Part shown: positions 20,760-30,683 of the stretch, piece by piece
Position numbering within the stretch: position 1 is the stretch's first letter
How the letters are laid out: each line of letters starts with the position of its first letter
Source: Cervus elaphus
Lineage: Eukaryota > Chordata > Mammalia > Artiodactyla > Cervidae
NCBI RefSeq assembly: GCF_910594005.1
Contig: NC_057815.1
Coordinates: forward strand, 66,354,052 to 66,418,051
Reading direction: 5' to 3'
Length of the DNA stretch: 64,000 bases
The notes under the pieces: generated by a model
What the model was told of the DNA's origin: nothing
Database searches by the model: none
What the model saw: only the letters and a program-made list of their open reading frames with translations
Translations under genes and position numbers: made by a program

Positions 20760-21030
20760 TGGGGGCAAACTACTTTTACCAGCCACCAAGTGAAATAACT
20801 CCTGAATGGGAAAGGCCATTTATGGATGTCTGATCAAAGGATCTTCAGATATCAAGTACTGCTGATGGAAAATCCAGGCCTGACCATATCCCCTTGTGAG
20901 GTTCTTAACCAGCCACCCTCCTGCCTACCCCAAGGGCTCTCTCACCTCTCCCTCTTGCCTAGAAACCTTGGACCACTGGACAAAACCCCAAGAGGGATAG
21001 TAAGAAGATCTTCTGATCAATCCTGAGGAA
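20760..21030 (+). pseudogene. Reverse-transcriptase region, mostly deleted
   Basis: Only about 270 bases separate the protease from RNase H. An intact reverse transcriptase plus connection domain needs well over 1.2 kb. The remaining frame at 20826-21026 looks like connection-domain sequence (L-M-E-N-P-G-L-T-I-S-P-C-E-V-L-N). No catalytic Y-X-D-D box is present. Confidence 0.7.
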
Positions 21031-21033
21031 ATC

Positions 21034-21450
21034 TAGTACACTGATGGAAGCAGCTTTGTCTTGGATGGAAAAAGAAAAGTTCGATATGCAGTAGTCTCCA
21101 ATTTTGAAACCATAAAGGCTAAACCTTTGCCACCAGGTACTTCAGCCCCATTAGCTGAGCTCACAGCCCTGACTCAAGCTTTAGAGCTGGGAAAAGGAGA
21201 AAGAGTAGCCATTTACACTGACTCCAAATATGCCTTTCTGGTGCTACATCAACATGCTGCTATTTGGAAAGAAAGAGGCCACTCGACCACCCAAAGGTCC
21301 CCAGTCAAATATGGTGACCAAATCCGTAGGCTCTAAGAGGCAGTACATCTGCCCACTGAGGTTTTAGTCTCCCACTGTAAAGGACACCAAAACGGGAGCA
21401 TGGAAGTGGCACAAGGGAACCAAGCAGCTGATCAGGCAGCTAAGGGAGCA
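21034..21450 (+). pseudogene. Retroviral RNase H domain remnant
   Basis: The frame from 21037 shows Y-T-D-G-S-S-F (first catalytic Asp at 21043-21045), A-E-L-T-A-L-T-Q-A-L (catalytic Glu) and Y-T-D-S-K-Y-A (second Asp). It is interrupted by a stop near 21334. After a frameshift the domain ends with G-N-Q-A-A-D-Q-A-A-K (from about 21415). Three of the usual acidic residues remain visible although the gene is broken. Confidence 0.83.
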
Positions 21451-22600
21451 GCATTACAGAACAATAACATAATAGGGGTTGCCACCTTAGTTCCACAGAC
21501 TAATTTGCCAGAAACTCCTTCATATACTGAAAGTGAGACTCTTAAGGCTAAGAGTGAGGGCTTTCAAGAAGATCATATGGGGTGGTTCCAAAAGGAGGGG
21601 CTCCTTTTTCTTCCTGGGAACCTCCAATGGAAGTTGGTTAACTCCTTACATGCCACCACTCATTTAAGGGAAAAGGCCCTCCAAAGATTATTACAAAGGT
21701 CCTTCAGACGAACAGGCCTCCAAACAACTATAAGACAAGTGGTCTCCTCTTGTCCCACTTGCCAATTAAACAACTCCCAAGGAGCTCAAAGACCCCAGCT
21801 GGCCCAGCCCATTCAATGACGTGGGATCTACCCAGGAGAGGATTGCAGATGGACTTCACCCAGATGCCAGTTTCTCGAGGGTATAAATACCTATTAGTCA
21901 TAATAGATACATTCACAGGATGGATTTAAGGCTTTCCTACCCAGACTGTGAAGGTTGAGGAGGTGGTAAAAAAAAACTGCTCCATGAAATCATTCTGAGA
22001 TTTGGTCTGCCCAGGTCATTACAAAGCAACAACTGGACATCATTTATTTCTAAGGTCATCCAAGGGGTCTCTAAAGCATTGCGCATTACTTATTATCTCC
22101 ACTGTGCCTGGAGGCCTCAGTCTTCAGGAAAAGCAGAAAGAGCCAACGAATTCTTAAAATCAGCGATATAAAAGATAACCCAGGAGACCTCCCTGGGATG
22201 GAAGGAGGCTTTACCAATAGCTCTCCTCCACACCTGTATTGCCCATAAGGAACAGGCTGATCTTAGTCCTTAAGAGATAGGAGACCTTTTGTTTATGTCA
22301 ATGACCTCTTCCTAGATCCAGAGGTTCAGATCCTCCGGTCTTATACCATGGCTTTTGGGCAATTCCAACAGGATATATGCTTGGGGGTGTCAACCAGGAC
22401 CCAAAAGATCCTAAAGCATCACCACTATATGCTCCAGGGACTCAAGTCCTAGTTAAAGTCTGGAAAGATGGGTCTCCAAAGGCTCAACTCCAGCCCACAT
22501 GGAAGTGCCCCTACCCTATAATACTTTCTACCCCGACAGCAGTCAAGGTACCAGGACATGACTCCTAGATTCACTACTCACTAGTCAAGCCATGGAAGAA
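21451..22600 (+). pseudogene. Retroviral integrase remnant
   Basis: The N-terminal zinc-binding motif is intact: H at 21649-21651, H at 21661-21663, and C-P-T-C at 21751-21762. The core starts in another frame with L-Q-M-D-F-T (Asp at 21852-21854) and I-I-D-T-F-T-G-W, ending in a stop. At 22025-22033, where the second catalytic Asp is expected, the frame reads S-N-N. The Glu region (S-S-G-K-A-E-R-A-N) follows near 22120-22150. The C-terminal domain (22377-22570) has P-G-T-Q-V-L-V-K-V-W-K and C-P-Y-P-I-I-L-S-T-P-T-A-V-K-V, a GPY/F-like module typical of class I elements. Stops and frameshifts make it non-functional. Confidence 0.85.
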
Positions 22601-22826
22601 AACAGAAGAGGACACTCAATACACCTGTGAGCTCCTGGGAGATCTCAGATACCTATTTAGGACTACAAATGAGCATCATTCTAATGAACACCCTCAAAAC
22701 TAAGTTTTGGGGCATAAGATTTCTCAGGATAGTTCTAAAGAGCTAACACTGCTTGACAGGGGTTATACTCCAAAATAGATAGGAGGTAGATCTCCTGATT
22801 CCTGAACAAGGGGGACTTGAGTCATC

Positions 22827-23324
22827 TTGAATGAGACTTGTCATTTCTGGGTAAATACGTCCAGCCAAATTAAAGTCTCACAGGCCTCAAGAAAAACATT
22901 CAGACCCTACAGGATCTCAAAGGGTGGCTACAAGTTCTCTTTGGGGGGGTCCTCCTGGCGATGGGAAATCTGGAGTTGGCTAATGCCCCTACCAGTCCCT
23001 GTCATCACCATATTGATGCTGCTTATGATTGCTCCATGTATTATCAATTGTCTAATATGTTTTGTCTCTGCCCAGGTCAACAAGCTACAATATGCAGTGC
23101 CAGTTCAACAAGAACATATAAAACTAGAGCCAACCAGAGAAAATATCACTCACCCGTTGATGGACACCACTAAAAGGACTCTGAGACCTGAGACTAGCAA
23201 GAGGGGGAGGCCCAATGCCCCTTGCCATCCCAGTTCAGCAGGAAGTAGCCAGAGAGACCTTGACACCCCTATTCCCAAAGAACTGGGCCTCCTATCTCTT
23301 AAGGGGGAGACATTAGGTTGTTAG
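22827..23324 (+). pseudogene. Envelope transmembrane-subunit 3' remnant
   Basis: An open stretch of 165 codons begins at a TTG, so it is not a real start. It opens with N-E-T-C-H-F-W-V-N-T-S-S-Q-I, which is like the end of a TM ectodomain. It then has a hydrophobic membrane span at about residues 53-85 (L-P-V-P-V-I-T-I-L-M-L-L-M-I-A-P-C-I-I-N) and a cytoplasmic tail of about 75 residues. It stops at the 3' LTR. The surface subunit, furin site and fusion peptide are not present next to it, so this is only the tail end of an env gene. Confidence 0.7.
23301..23318 (+). promoter_or_regulatory. Probable polypurine tract
   Basis: The run aagggggaga (23301-23310) lies just upstream of the 3' LTR, as the plus-strand primer should. 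The eight bases between it and the TG of the LTR are not purine-only, so it is decayed or its edge is misplaced. Confidence 0.5.
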
Positions 23325-23758
23325 CATAAGAAAAAGGAGTCCAAAATGGTGGTGGCTACAAGACAAAGAGGGAAAAATCCATGAAAATAGAGCAAAGGAA
23401 GGTCCAAGGACCTGAATGAGGACCTCAGATAAAACAAACAGCACTCTTGGCTAGCCCAATTTACACAGGGCAGGCCCAGGGGGATGAGAAAAACATATAA
23501 AAAGAGGAGCCAAAATTGGGCCGGGGGCTTCTCTTTGCGTCTTTTGGGTTGGTCTGCCCTCATGCATCGAGGATATAGTCTCCTTTGCTTTCTAAATAAA
23601 ACTGAGCTGTAACATGGAGCTGTAACACTGGTCCATATGAGGAAATTACACATGGCTGTAACACTGGTCTGTCCAAAGGCTGTAACACTGGTCCGTCTGT
23701 CACTTCAAAGTTTTGTTGTGATGAGACAGAATCAAGGAAATTACACACTCCCCGAACA
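23319..23758 (+). repeat. Provirus 3' LTR
   Basis: It starts TGTTAGC and ends CCCGAACA, and is followed by the aaat duplication. It has a TATA box (TATAAAAA, 23496-23503), AATAAA (23595-23600) and several 'gctgtaacactggtc' repeats (23610-23700). It is the same length as the 5' LTR but clearly diverged from it. Confidence 0.93.
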
Positions 23759-23972
23759 AAATCAAGACTGATTACCATTAAAAATATCTTAATATTGATC
23801 ATAAATTTAAAAGTCAAAAAGCTACACTACCCATTAGGGTGGCTACTATCAAAAAAAACCAGAAAACAACAAGTGTTGATGAGGATGCAGGAAACCAGAA
23901 CTGTTGGTGGGAATGTAAAATGGTACAGCCACTCGGAAAAACAGTATGGAGCTTCCTTAAGAAATTAAGTAT

Positions 23973-24227
23973 GGGGGCGGGGGGAGGGTTAATTAGGAGT
24001 TTTGGATTAACATAAACACACCTATAGATAAAACAGAACCAACAAGGACCTACTGCAGAGCACAGGGAACTCCATTCAGTAATCTGTAAAACCTATATGG
24101 AAAAAGAATATGAAAAAGAAAGACACATACATATGTAACTGAATCACTCTGCTGTACAGCTGAAACTAGCACATTTAAATCAACTATACTAAAAAAAAAA
24201 TTTTTTTTAAGGGAATAAAAAAGAAAA
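23973..24227 (+). mobile_element. Bovine-type L1 3' UTR insertion
   Basis: After a G-rich start it has 'aaggacctactgcagagcacagggaactc' and 'catatgtaactgaatcactctgctgtacagctgaaactagcac', and ends in A/T-rich runs. It is flanked by agaaattaagtat (23960-23972) and agaaactaagtat (24228-24240), a 13-bp duplication with one mismatch. Confidence 0.82.
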
Positions 24228-24258
24228 AGAAACTAAGTATAGAATTATCATATGGTCC

Positions 24259-24632
24259 TGTTGGGTAGTTAGAATAGGAAAAAGGAGTCCAAAATGGTGG
24301 TGGCTAAAAGACAAAGAAAGGAAGAGCTTGCAAAAATGAACAAAAGAAAATCCAAGGACCAGCATGATAACTCAGGTGAAACAAACAGCCCTCCTAGCTA
24401 GCCCAATTTACATAGAGCAGGCTCAGCGGGAGGAGAAAATCCATATAAAAAGAGGAGCCAAAATTGAGCCCCTCTCTTCTTTTGGTCAGCCCACCCTCAT
24501 GACTCCAGGATGTATTGTCCCTTGCTTGCCAAATAAAATGGAGCTGTAACCAAGCTATAACACTGCCCCTGCCCCATTTCAAATCTCTGCTGCAGTGAGA
24601 TGGAACCAAGGAACTTACACACTCCCCTGACA
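24259..24632 (+). repeat. Solo LTR of the same family as the 16.9-23.8 kb provirus
   Basis: It begins tgttgggtagttagaatagg like the 5' LTR and ends ctgaca, with TATAAAA (24444-24450) and AATAAA (24532-24537). A perfect 4-bp duplication, gtcc, lies at 24255-24258 and 24633-24636; removing the element restores continuous L1 sequence. It is 374 bp long, 66 bp shorter than the provirus LTRs, mainly because it lacks the repeated 'gctgtaacactggtcc' units. Confidence 0.93.
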
Positions 24633-24715
24633 GTCCAGCAATTCCATTCCTGGGTATATATTCAAAAGAATTAAAGGATGGACTCAAATAGATATTTATA
24701 CACCCATATTCATAG

Positions 24716-24919
24716 CCTTCCCAAGTGGTGCAGTGGTAAAGAATCTGCCTGCCAATGCAGGAGAAACTGGAGACCTGAGTTCAATCCCTAGATCGGGAAG
24801 ATCCCCCAGAGGTGGAAATGGCAACCCACTCCAGTATTCTCCCGTAAAAAATTCCATGGACAGAGGAGCCTGACATGCTACAGTCTCTGGGTCAAAAAGA
24901 CTTGGATACGATTGGGCAC
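24716..24919 (+). mobile_element. Bov-tA SINE with 16-bp target-site duplication
   Basis: A full Bov-tA from 'ccttcccaagtggtgcagtgg' to 'cttggatacgattgggca'. The perfect 16-bp repeat acacccatattcatag occurs at 24700-24715 and 24920-24935, inside L1 sequence. Confidence 0.95.
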
Positions 24920-25475
24920 ACACCCATATTCATAGCAGCATTATTCATAATAGCCAAAAGATGTAAGCAACCAAAGCATCCACCAATGGATAAACAAACT
25001 GTGGTATATACAACAATTTCATATTATTCAGTTGTAAAAAGGAAAGAAATTCTGATGCACACCTACCATATGAATAAGTCTTGAGGACATCATGGTAAAT
25101 GAAAGAAGGCAGACAAAGAAAGAAAAACACTACATAGATTCCACTTAAATGAGGTACATTCACCAGACAAAAAATAAAACAGTGGTTTTCAGGGGCTGAA
25201 GAGAGGTGAGAATGGACACATTATTTAATGGGTATAAAGCTTTAGTTTGACAGGATGAAAAAATTCTTGGGATTGTACAACAATGTATACTTAACACTAC
25301 TAAACTGCATACTTAAAATGGTTAAGATGATAAATTCTATGTGTATTTTAACACAGTGAAAAATAACTGTAAAAATTTTTGAAATTAAAAAAAAAATCAC
25401 ACACAAACTAAGGAGAGAATCTGAGCTTTTCTTTCCATAAAGCATGAGGTCAATCTTTGACACAATTTCATGTAC

Positions 25476-26205
25476 TGTTGTTGTTCAGTCGCTAAGTTGT
25501 ATCTGACTTTTTCCTACCCCACTGACTGCAGCACCTCCAGGCTTCCCTGTCCTTCATTATCTCCCAGAGTTGCTCAAACTCATGTTCATTGAAAAAGTGA
25601 TGCTATCCAACCAACTCATCCTTCGCAGCCCCCTTCTCCTCCTGCCCTCAATCTTTCCTAGCATGAGGGTCTTTTCCAAGGAGTTGGCTCTTCGTCTCAG
25701 GTGGCCAAAGTATTAGAGCTTCAGCTTTAGTCCTTCCAATGAATATTCAGGACTGATTTCCTTTAGGATTGACTGGTTTGATCTCCTTTCTGTCCAAAGG
25801 ACTCTCAAGAGTCTTCTCCAGTACCACAACTCGAAAGCATCAAATCTTCAGTGCTCAGCTTTTCTTTATAGTCTAACTCTCACATCTGAACATGACTATT
25901 GGAAAAACCACAGCTTTGACTATATGGACTTTTGTTGGCAAAGTGATATCTGTCTAGGTTTGTCATAGCTTTCCTTCCAAAGAGCAAGCATCTTTTAATA
26001 TCATGGCTGCAGTCACCATATGCAGTGATTTTGGAGCCCAAGAAGATAAAATCTGTCCCTGTTTTTCACTTTTTCCCATTCTATCTGCCATGGAATGATG
26101 GGACAAGATGCCATGATCTTAGTTTTTTGAACGCTGAATTTTAAGCCAACTTTTTCACTCTCCTCTCTCACCCTCATCAAGAGGCTTTTAAAATTCCTCT
26201 TCATG
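25476..26205 (-). mobile_element. BovB 3' fragment, reverse orientation
   Basis: It runs from the reversed 3' end (tgttgttcagtcgctaagttg) through reversed 'aggtggccaaagtattagag' and 'gctgcagtcacc' to reversed 'gaggaa', where a reverse Bov-tA begins. No intact frame. Confidence 0.9.
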
Positions 26206-26208
26206 TAT

Positions 26209-26428
26209 GAAAGTGAACATGTTAGTTGCTCAGTCGTGTCCAACTCTGCAACCCCATGGACTGTAGCCCACCCGCCAGGTTTCTCTGTCCATGGAATTCT
26301 CCAGGCAAGAATACTAGAGTGGGTTGCCATTCCCTTTTCCAGGGGATCTTACCAACCCAGGGATCAAACCCAGGTCTCCTGCACTGCAGGCAGATTCTTT
26401 ACCGTCTGAGACACCAGGGAAGCCCCTG
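26209..26428 (-). mobile_element. Bov-tA SINE, reverse orientation
   Basis: The reversed tail (agttgctcagtcgtgtccaac), body (aagaatactagagtgggttgcc) and tRNA head (ctgagacaccagggaagcccc) are all present. It lies at the truncated end of the BovB fragment. Confidence 0.93.
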
Positions 26429-26497
26429 AATGGCAGGTACTAAAGTATTCTCCAATACAGTTGCCTCCTCCAATCAAGGATAGCAACACATCACTCT

Positions 26498-26530
26498 CAC
26501 ACACACAACACACACAAATATATATAAAGG
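26498..26530. repeat. (AC)n/(AT)n microsatellite
   Basis: Interrupted AC repeats (cacacacacaacacacaca) are followed by a short atatata. Confidence 0.8.
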
Positions 26531-26667
26531 GAAGGCAGAAGTTTGATAAGAGGTATGTTAAAGGGAAGGTTTTGTTTGTTAATTTAAAAATGGAAGAAAA
26601 ACAGACTGAGAGAAGCAGCCAGTGTTAACAGGGATTGAAAACCAAAAGAAAACAGACGACATTATTT

Positions 26668-26790
26668 GAGGAAGGCATGGCAACCCATTCCAGTATTCAT
26701 GCCTGGAGAATCCCCACGGAGAAAGGAGTCTGGTGGGTGACAGTCCATGGGGTCACAAGGAGTTGGACATGATTGAGCAACTATGCATAG
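26668..26790 (+). mobile_element. Bov-A SINE monomer
   Basis: It has 'ggcatggcaacccattccag', 'gcctggagaatcccc', 'gtccatggggtcacaagg' and the 'gttggacatgattgagcaac' tail, without a tRNA head. Confidence 0.85.
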
Positions 26791-27245
26791 TGCTTAAAAA
26801 TAAGATTAACATATGTGGAAAGGGTTAGGGTTAAGATGAAAGGTTGACTAGAAAGATGAACACTGTTTCAAACAAAGAAGGGAAGATAATGAGTATCCAG
26901 ATAAACTTAAAAAGAGAGGAAGGCTACAAAATTAAAATAGTTTACTTTTTAAATTATCATGAGACCTTTCAAAATGAACTAGTACAATTTAGAGTAGAGA
27001 TCCCAAAGCTATTTCAACTGAATAATCTATCATTAAAAAAGTATATGTATATTTAGTTTTAAATAATAACCCCAATGCTTCATATTTATGTATTATATTG
27101 ACTAGAAAGCATAACAAAAACACAGCTTTACAGGGATGAGATAAATATTCGATAGCTAACTTTCCAATTTGATAGGCTCATACATTATATGCCAATAACT
27201 TCTATCTCAAGACAGTTACAAGTTTAAAGCTCCTCATTATAAAAG
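26791..27245. other. Intronic sequence, no feature recognised
   Basis: AT-rich and without a recognised repeat or exon. Confidence 0.5.
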
Positions 27246-28885
27246 TGGTTCAAGAAAATTAGAGATACCAAGGGAATACATCATGCAAAGATGGACACAA
27301 TAAGGACAGAAATGACAGGGACCAAACAGAAGCAGAAGAGATTAAGAAGAGGTGGCAAGAATACACAGAAGAATTATACAAAAAAGGTCTTAATGACCCA
27401 GATAACCACAATGGTGCGGTCACTCACCTAGGGCCAGCATCCTGAAGTATAAAGTCAAGTCGGCCTTAGGAAGCATTACTACGAACAAAGCTAGTGGAGG
27501 TGACGGAATTCCAGCTGAGTTATTCAACTTCTAAAAGATGATGCTGTTGAAGCGCTACATTCAATATGCCAGCAAATTTGGAAAACTTAGCAGTGGCCAC
27601 AGGACTGGAAAAGGTTAGTTTTCATTCCAATCCCAAAGAAGGGCAATGCCAAAGAATGTTCAAACTACCATACAATTGGGCTCATTTCACATGCTAGCAA
27701 AGTAATGCTCAAAAACCTTCAAGCAAGGCTTCAACAGTACATGAATCGAGAACTTCCAGATGTACAAGTTGGATTTAGAATAGGCAGAGGAACCAAAGAT
27801 CAAACTGCCAACATTCACGGAATCAAAGAAAAAACAAAATAATTCCAGAAAAACATTTACTTCTGCTTCACTGACTACACTAAATCCTTTGACTGTGTGG
27901 ATCACAACAAACTGGAAAATTCTTAAAGAGATGGAAATACCAGACCACCTTACTTGCCTCCTGAGAAAATTGTATACAGGTCAAGAAGCAACAGTTAGAA
28001 CTGGACATGGAACAACTGACTGGTTCCAAATTGAGGAAGGAGTACATCAAAGCTATCTATTATCACGCTGCTTATTTAACTTATATACAGAGTACATCAT
28101 ATGAAATGCTGAGCTGGATGAAGCACAAGCTAGAATCAAGATTGCCAGGAGAAATATCAACAACCTCAGATATGCCAATGATACCACCCTAATGACATAA
28201 AGCAAACAGGAACTAAAGAGCCTCTCAATGGTGAAAAAGCAGTGTAAAAAACTGTCATAAAACCCAACATTCAAAAAACTAAGATCATGGCATCCAGTCC
28301 CACCACTTTATGGTAAATAGATGGGGGCAAAAATGGAAACAGTGACAGACTTTATTTTCTTGGGCACCAAAATCACTGGGAATGGTGACTGCAGCCATGA
28401 AATTAAAAGATGCTTGCTCCCTGGAAGAAAAGCTATGATGAACATAGCGTATTAAAAAGCAGAGACGTCACTTTGTCAACAAAGGTCTGTACGGTCAAAG
28501 CTATGGTTTTTCCAGTAGTCATGTACGAATGTGAGAGCGAAGGCTGAATGTTAAAGAATTGATGCTTTTGAGTTGTGGTGCTGGAGAAGACTCTTGAGAG
28601 TCCCTGGGAATGCAAGGAGATCAAACCAGTCAATACTAAGGGAAATCAACCCTGAATATTCACTGAAAGGACTGATGTTGAAGCTGAAGCTCCAATATTT
28701 TGTCCACCTAAAAGAAGAGCCGATTCACTGAAGAGATGGGGGCAAGAGAGGAGGAGCTGGTTGGATGGCATCACTAACTGAATGGATGCTTGAGCAAACT
28801 CTGTCTGAGTAAAGGACAGAGAAGCCTGGCGTGCTGCAGCCCATGGAGTCGCAAAGAGTCAGATACGACTCAGTGACTGAAAAAC
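27246..28885 (+). mobile_element. BovB LINE, long degraded copy
   Basis: It starts at 'gttcaagaaaattagagatacc' and follows BovB order to the 3' end ('gtcagatacgactcagtgactg'). The reverse-transcriptase blocks are present but broken. The catalytic box reads Y-A-N-D (tatgccaatgat, near 28171-28182) instead of Y-A-D-D, followed by stops, so it is long dead. Confidence 0.92.
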
Positions 28886-29334
28886 CATAAAAGTGGTTAT
28901 AAATCCATTATTAAATGCTCTTCTGTGTAATTTCAATTTATCTTTGGCTTGCTTTTTTCCAGTCTATGTGGGCTATCATCACTTTTACATTATACTTAAG
29001 CTGATAAGGAGTTTTTAAAAGAAATGTTAACTCAGCTTTTTTGGTGTTTGCTTGTTCTTCCATTATTAGGATTATCTTCAATGACTTTTCATATATTTTA
29101 AAGCTATTTAAAATACATGATATTTTTAAAGCTATATCAGTGATATTTTAAAGCTATTTGTACAGTTTTTAATTTAAATTAGAAAATATAATCAATAAAT
29201 CCAATTAGATGAAAGTGCTATACGGTGCAACAAAGGCAAACAAACAGTGAGAGTTTTGTAAAAATCCCTTATTGTGTATATAACCATCTTGTACATCCCC
29301 AAGAGTGTGAACAATCAATCTTCTAGAGACCAGT
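28886..29334. other. Intronic sequence, no feature recognised
   Basis: It contains a local near-repeat: 'atattttaaagctatt' words recur at 29091-29160. Otherwise nothing was assigned. Confidence 0.5.
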
Positions 29335-29455
29335 GATTTAGATTATGGGCTTTAGTCTCAGACTTGACATGTGATATACATGTGAACTTGGACAAATTAC
29401 TTGATCTCAGCTTCAATTTCATCATTTGTAAAATCAGGTAAGTGAATACATACTT
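29335..29455 (-). mobile_element. MIR SINE relic, reverse orientation
   Basis: It has 'tgtgaacttggacaaattacttgatctcag' and 'tcatcatttgtaaaatcagg', the reversed MIR core order. Confidence 0.55.
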
Positions 29456-29457
29456 CA

Positions 29458-30250
29458 ATAGGTGAATGACTAACCAAACTGCAGCACAGTGAAGTCACTC
29501 GGTTGTGTCCGACTCTTTGTGACCCCACGTACTATAGCCTGCCAGGCTCCTCTGTCCATGGGATTTTCCAAGCAAGAATACTGGAGTGGGTTGCCATTTC
29601 CTTCTCCAGGGAATCTTCCCAACCCAGGGATCAAACCTGGTCTCCCACACTGCAGGTAGACTCTTTACCCTCTGAGCCACCAGGGAAACCAAACTGCAGT
29701 ATATCCATGGAATATTGCCGAGCGTTCAAAGGAAATGAGCTCTCAAGTAGGAAAAAACACAGAGGAATCTTAATTAGATATCATGATGAGAAAGAAGGCA
29801 AGCTGAAAGGCTATATTCTGTGTGATTTCAACCATATGACATTCTAGAAAAACTACTGAACAGTAAAAAGATCAGAGGTTTCCACGGGTTAGGAGAGATA
29901 AAAGGAAAATAGGTGGAGCACAGATGATTTTTAGCTCATTGAAATTATTTTGTGTGATAGTATGATGCTGGATACATGTCATCAAACATTTATCAAAATC
30001 CACAGACTGTATAACATGAAGAGTTAACCCTAATGTAAACTATGGACGTCAGGTGATGATAATGTTAATGGAAGCTCACTGGCTGTAACAAACGTACCAT
30101 TCTGGTCCAGAACGTTGACAGTCGGGGGAAGTCACATGCCCACATGCCCCGTGCAGGGGCCAAGGGTGTATGGGAATTCTAAACTTACTGCTCAAAATTA
30201 CTGGAAACCTAAAACTCATAAAAATTAAGGTCTATTAAAAATTAAGAATA
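29458..30250 (+). mobile_element. Old L1 ORF2 end and 3' UTR (split by a SINE)
   Basis: Before and after the SINE it reads 'accaaactgcag / tatatccatggaatattgcc', the late ORF2 block. The 3' UTR follows ('tttccacgggttaggagagat', 'tggaagctcactggctgtaacaaacgtaccattctggt'). Confidence 0.75.
29485..29686 (-). mobile_element. Bov-tA SINE, reverse, with 13-bp target-site duplication
   Basis: Reversed Bov-tA from 'gaagtcactcggttgtgtccgactc' to 'ctctgagccaccaggg'. The perfect repeat aaccaaactgcag occurs at 29472-29484 and 29687-29699. Confidence 0.95.
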
Positions 30251-30473
30251 CCATCTACCTCAAAAAATAGATTGTTGCATTAATCAAATGGAACAGCACA
30301 CTAAAAAAGTACCTGATGTGTATACTACGGGTATTTAATAATGTCTCTTAGCAGTATTCAATCTTTAATTCATTCAATAAATATTTAATGAAAACTAAGA
30401 GAAGTGACTGTCACAACCACATAAATTTTGTCCTCAAATAACTCTGGCATGTAATTTTTTTTTAAATGTTAGA
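30251..30473. other. Intronic sequence, no feature recognised
   Basis: The words 'cattcaataaatatttaatgaa' near 30371-30392 are common in old repeats, but no family is assigned. Confidence 0.4.
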
Positions 30474-30683
30474 TCACCAGCCCAGGTGGGATGCATGAGA
30501 CAAGTGCTCCGGCCTGGTGCACTGGGAAGACCCAGAGGAATCGGGTGGAGAGGGAGGTGGGAGCGGGGATCGGGATGGGGAATACGTGTAAATCCATGGC
30601 TGATTCATATCAATGTATGACAAAACCCACTGAAATGTTGTGAAGTAATTAGCCTCCAACTAATAAAAAAAAAAAAAAAAAAA
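30474..30683 (+). mobile_element. Young bovine-type L1 3' end with polyA tail
   Basis: It contains 'ggatgcatgagacaagtgctc', 'ctggtgcactgggaagaccc', 'atccatggctgattcatatcaatgtatgac' and 'gtaattagcctccaactaataa', then a 19-base A run (30664-30682). It is severely 5'-truncated. Confidence 0.92.

Larger units (their letters stand above)
16931..23758 (+). mobile_element. Class I (gammaretrovirus-like) endogenous provirus, decayed
   Basis: The provirus is bounded by two 440-bp TG…CA LTRs and a perfect 4-bp target duplication (aaat at 16927-16930 and 23759-23762), which is typical of gammaretroviruses. Inside, in order, are: a tRNA-His-type primer site; a leader with a consensus splice donor; an inserted foreign LTR (18138-18611); an unassigned segment; a GC-rich repeat patch; the Gag C-terminal part with two zinc knuckles; protease; very little reverse transcriptase; RNase H; integrase; and the transmembrane end of Env. 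Every gene has stops or deletions. By eye the two LTRs differ at roughly one base in seven to ten, so the insertion is old. The tRNA-His primer and layout suggest an HERV-H/F-like class I lineage, but no exact family name is claimed. Confidence 0.9.
23826..25440 (+). mobile_element. Old L1 3' end (ORF2 end and 3' UTR), three times interrupted
   Basis: L1 blocks occur at 23826-23972 ('gtgttgatgaggatgcagg', 'tggtgggaatgtaaaatggtac'), 24228-24258, 24633-24715 ('ccagcaattccattcctgggtat') and 24920-25440 ('cattattcataatagccaaaa', 'gtatatacaacaatttcatattattcag', then the 3' UTR and an A-rich end near 25380-25400). A younger L1 3' end, a solo LTR and a Bov-tA each separate these blocks, and each has target-site duplications. 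Confidence 0.85.

Noticed and set aside
22827..23324. 165-codon frame as an intact, co-opted (syncytin-like) envelope
   Set aside because: Only the transmembrane end is present. There is no signal peptide, surface subunit, cleavage site or ATG start, so a functional env is not supported.
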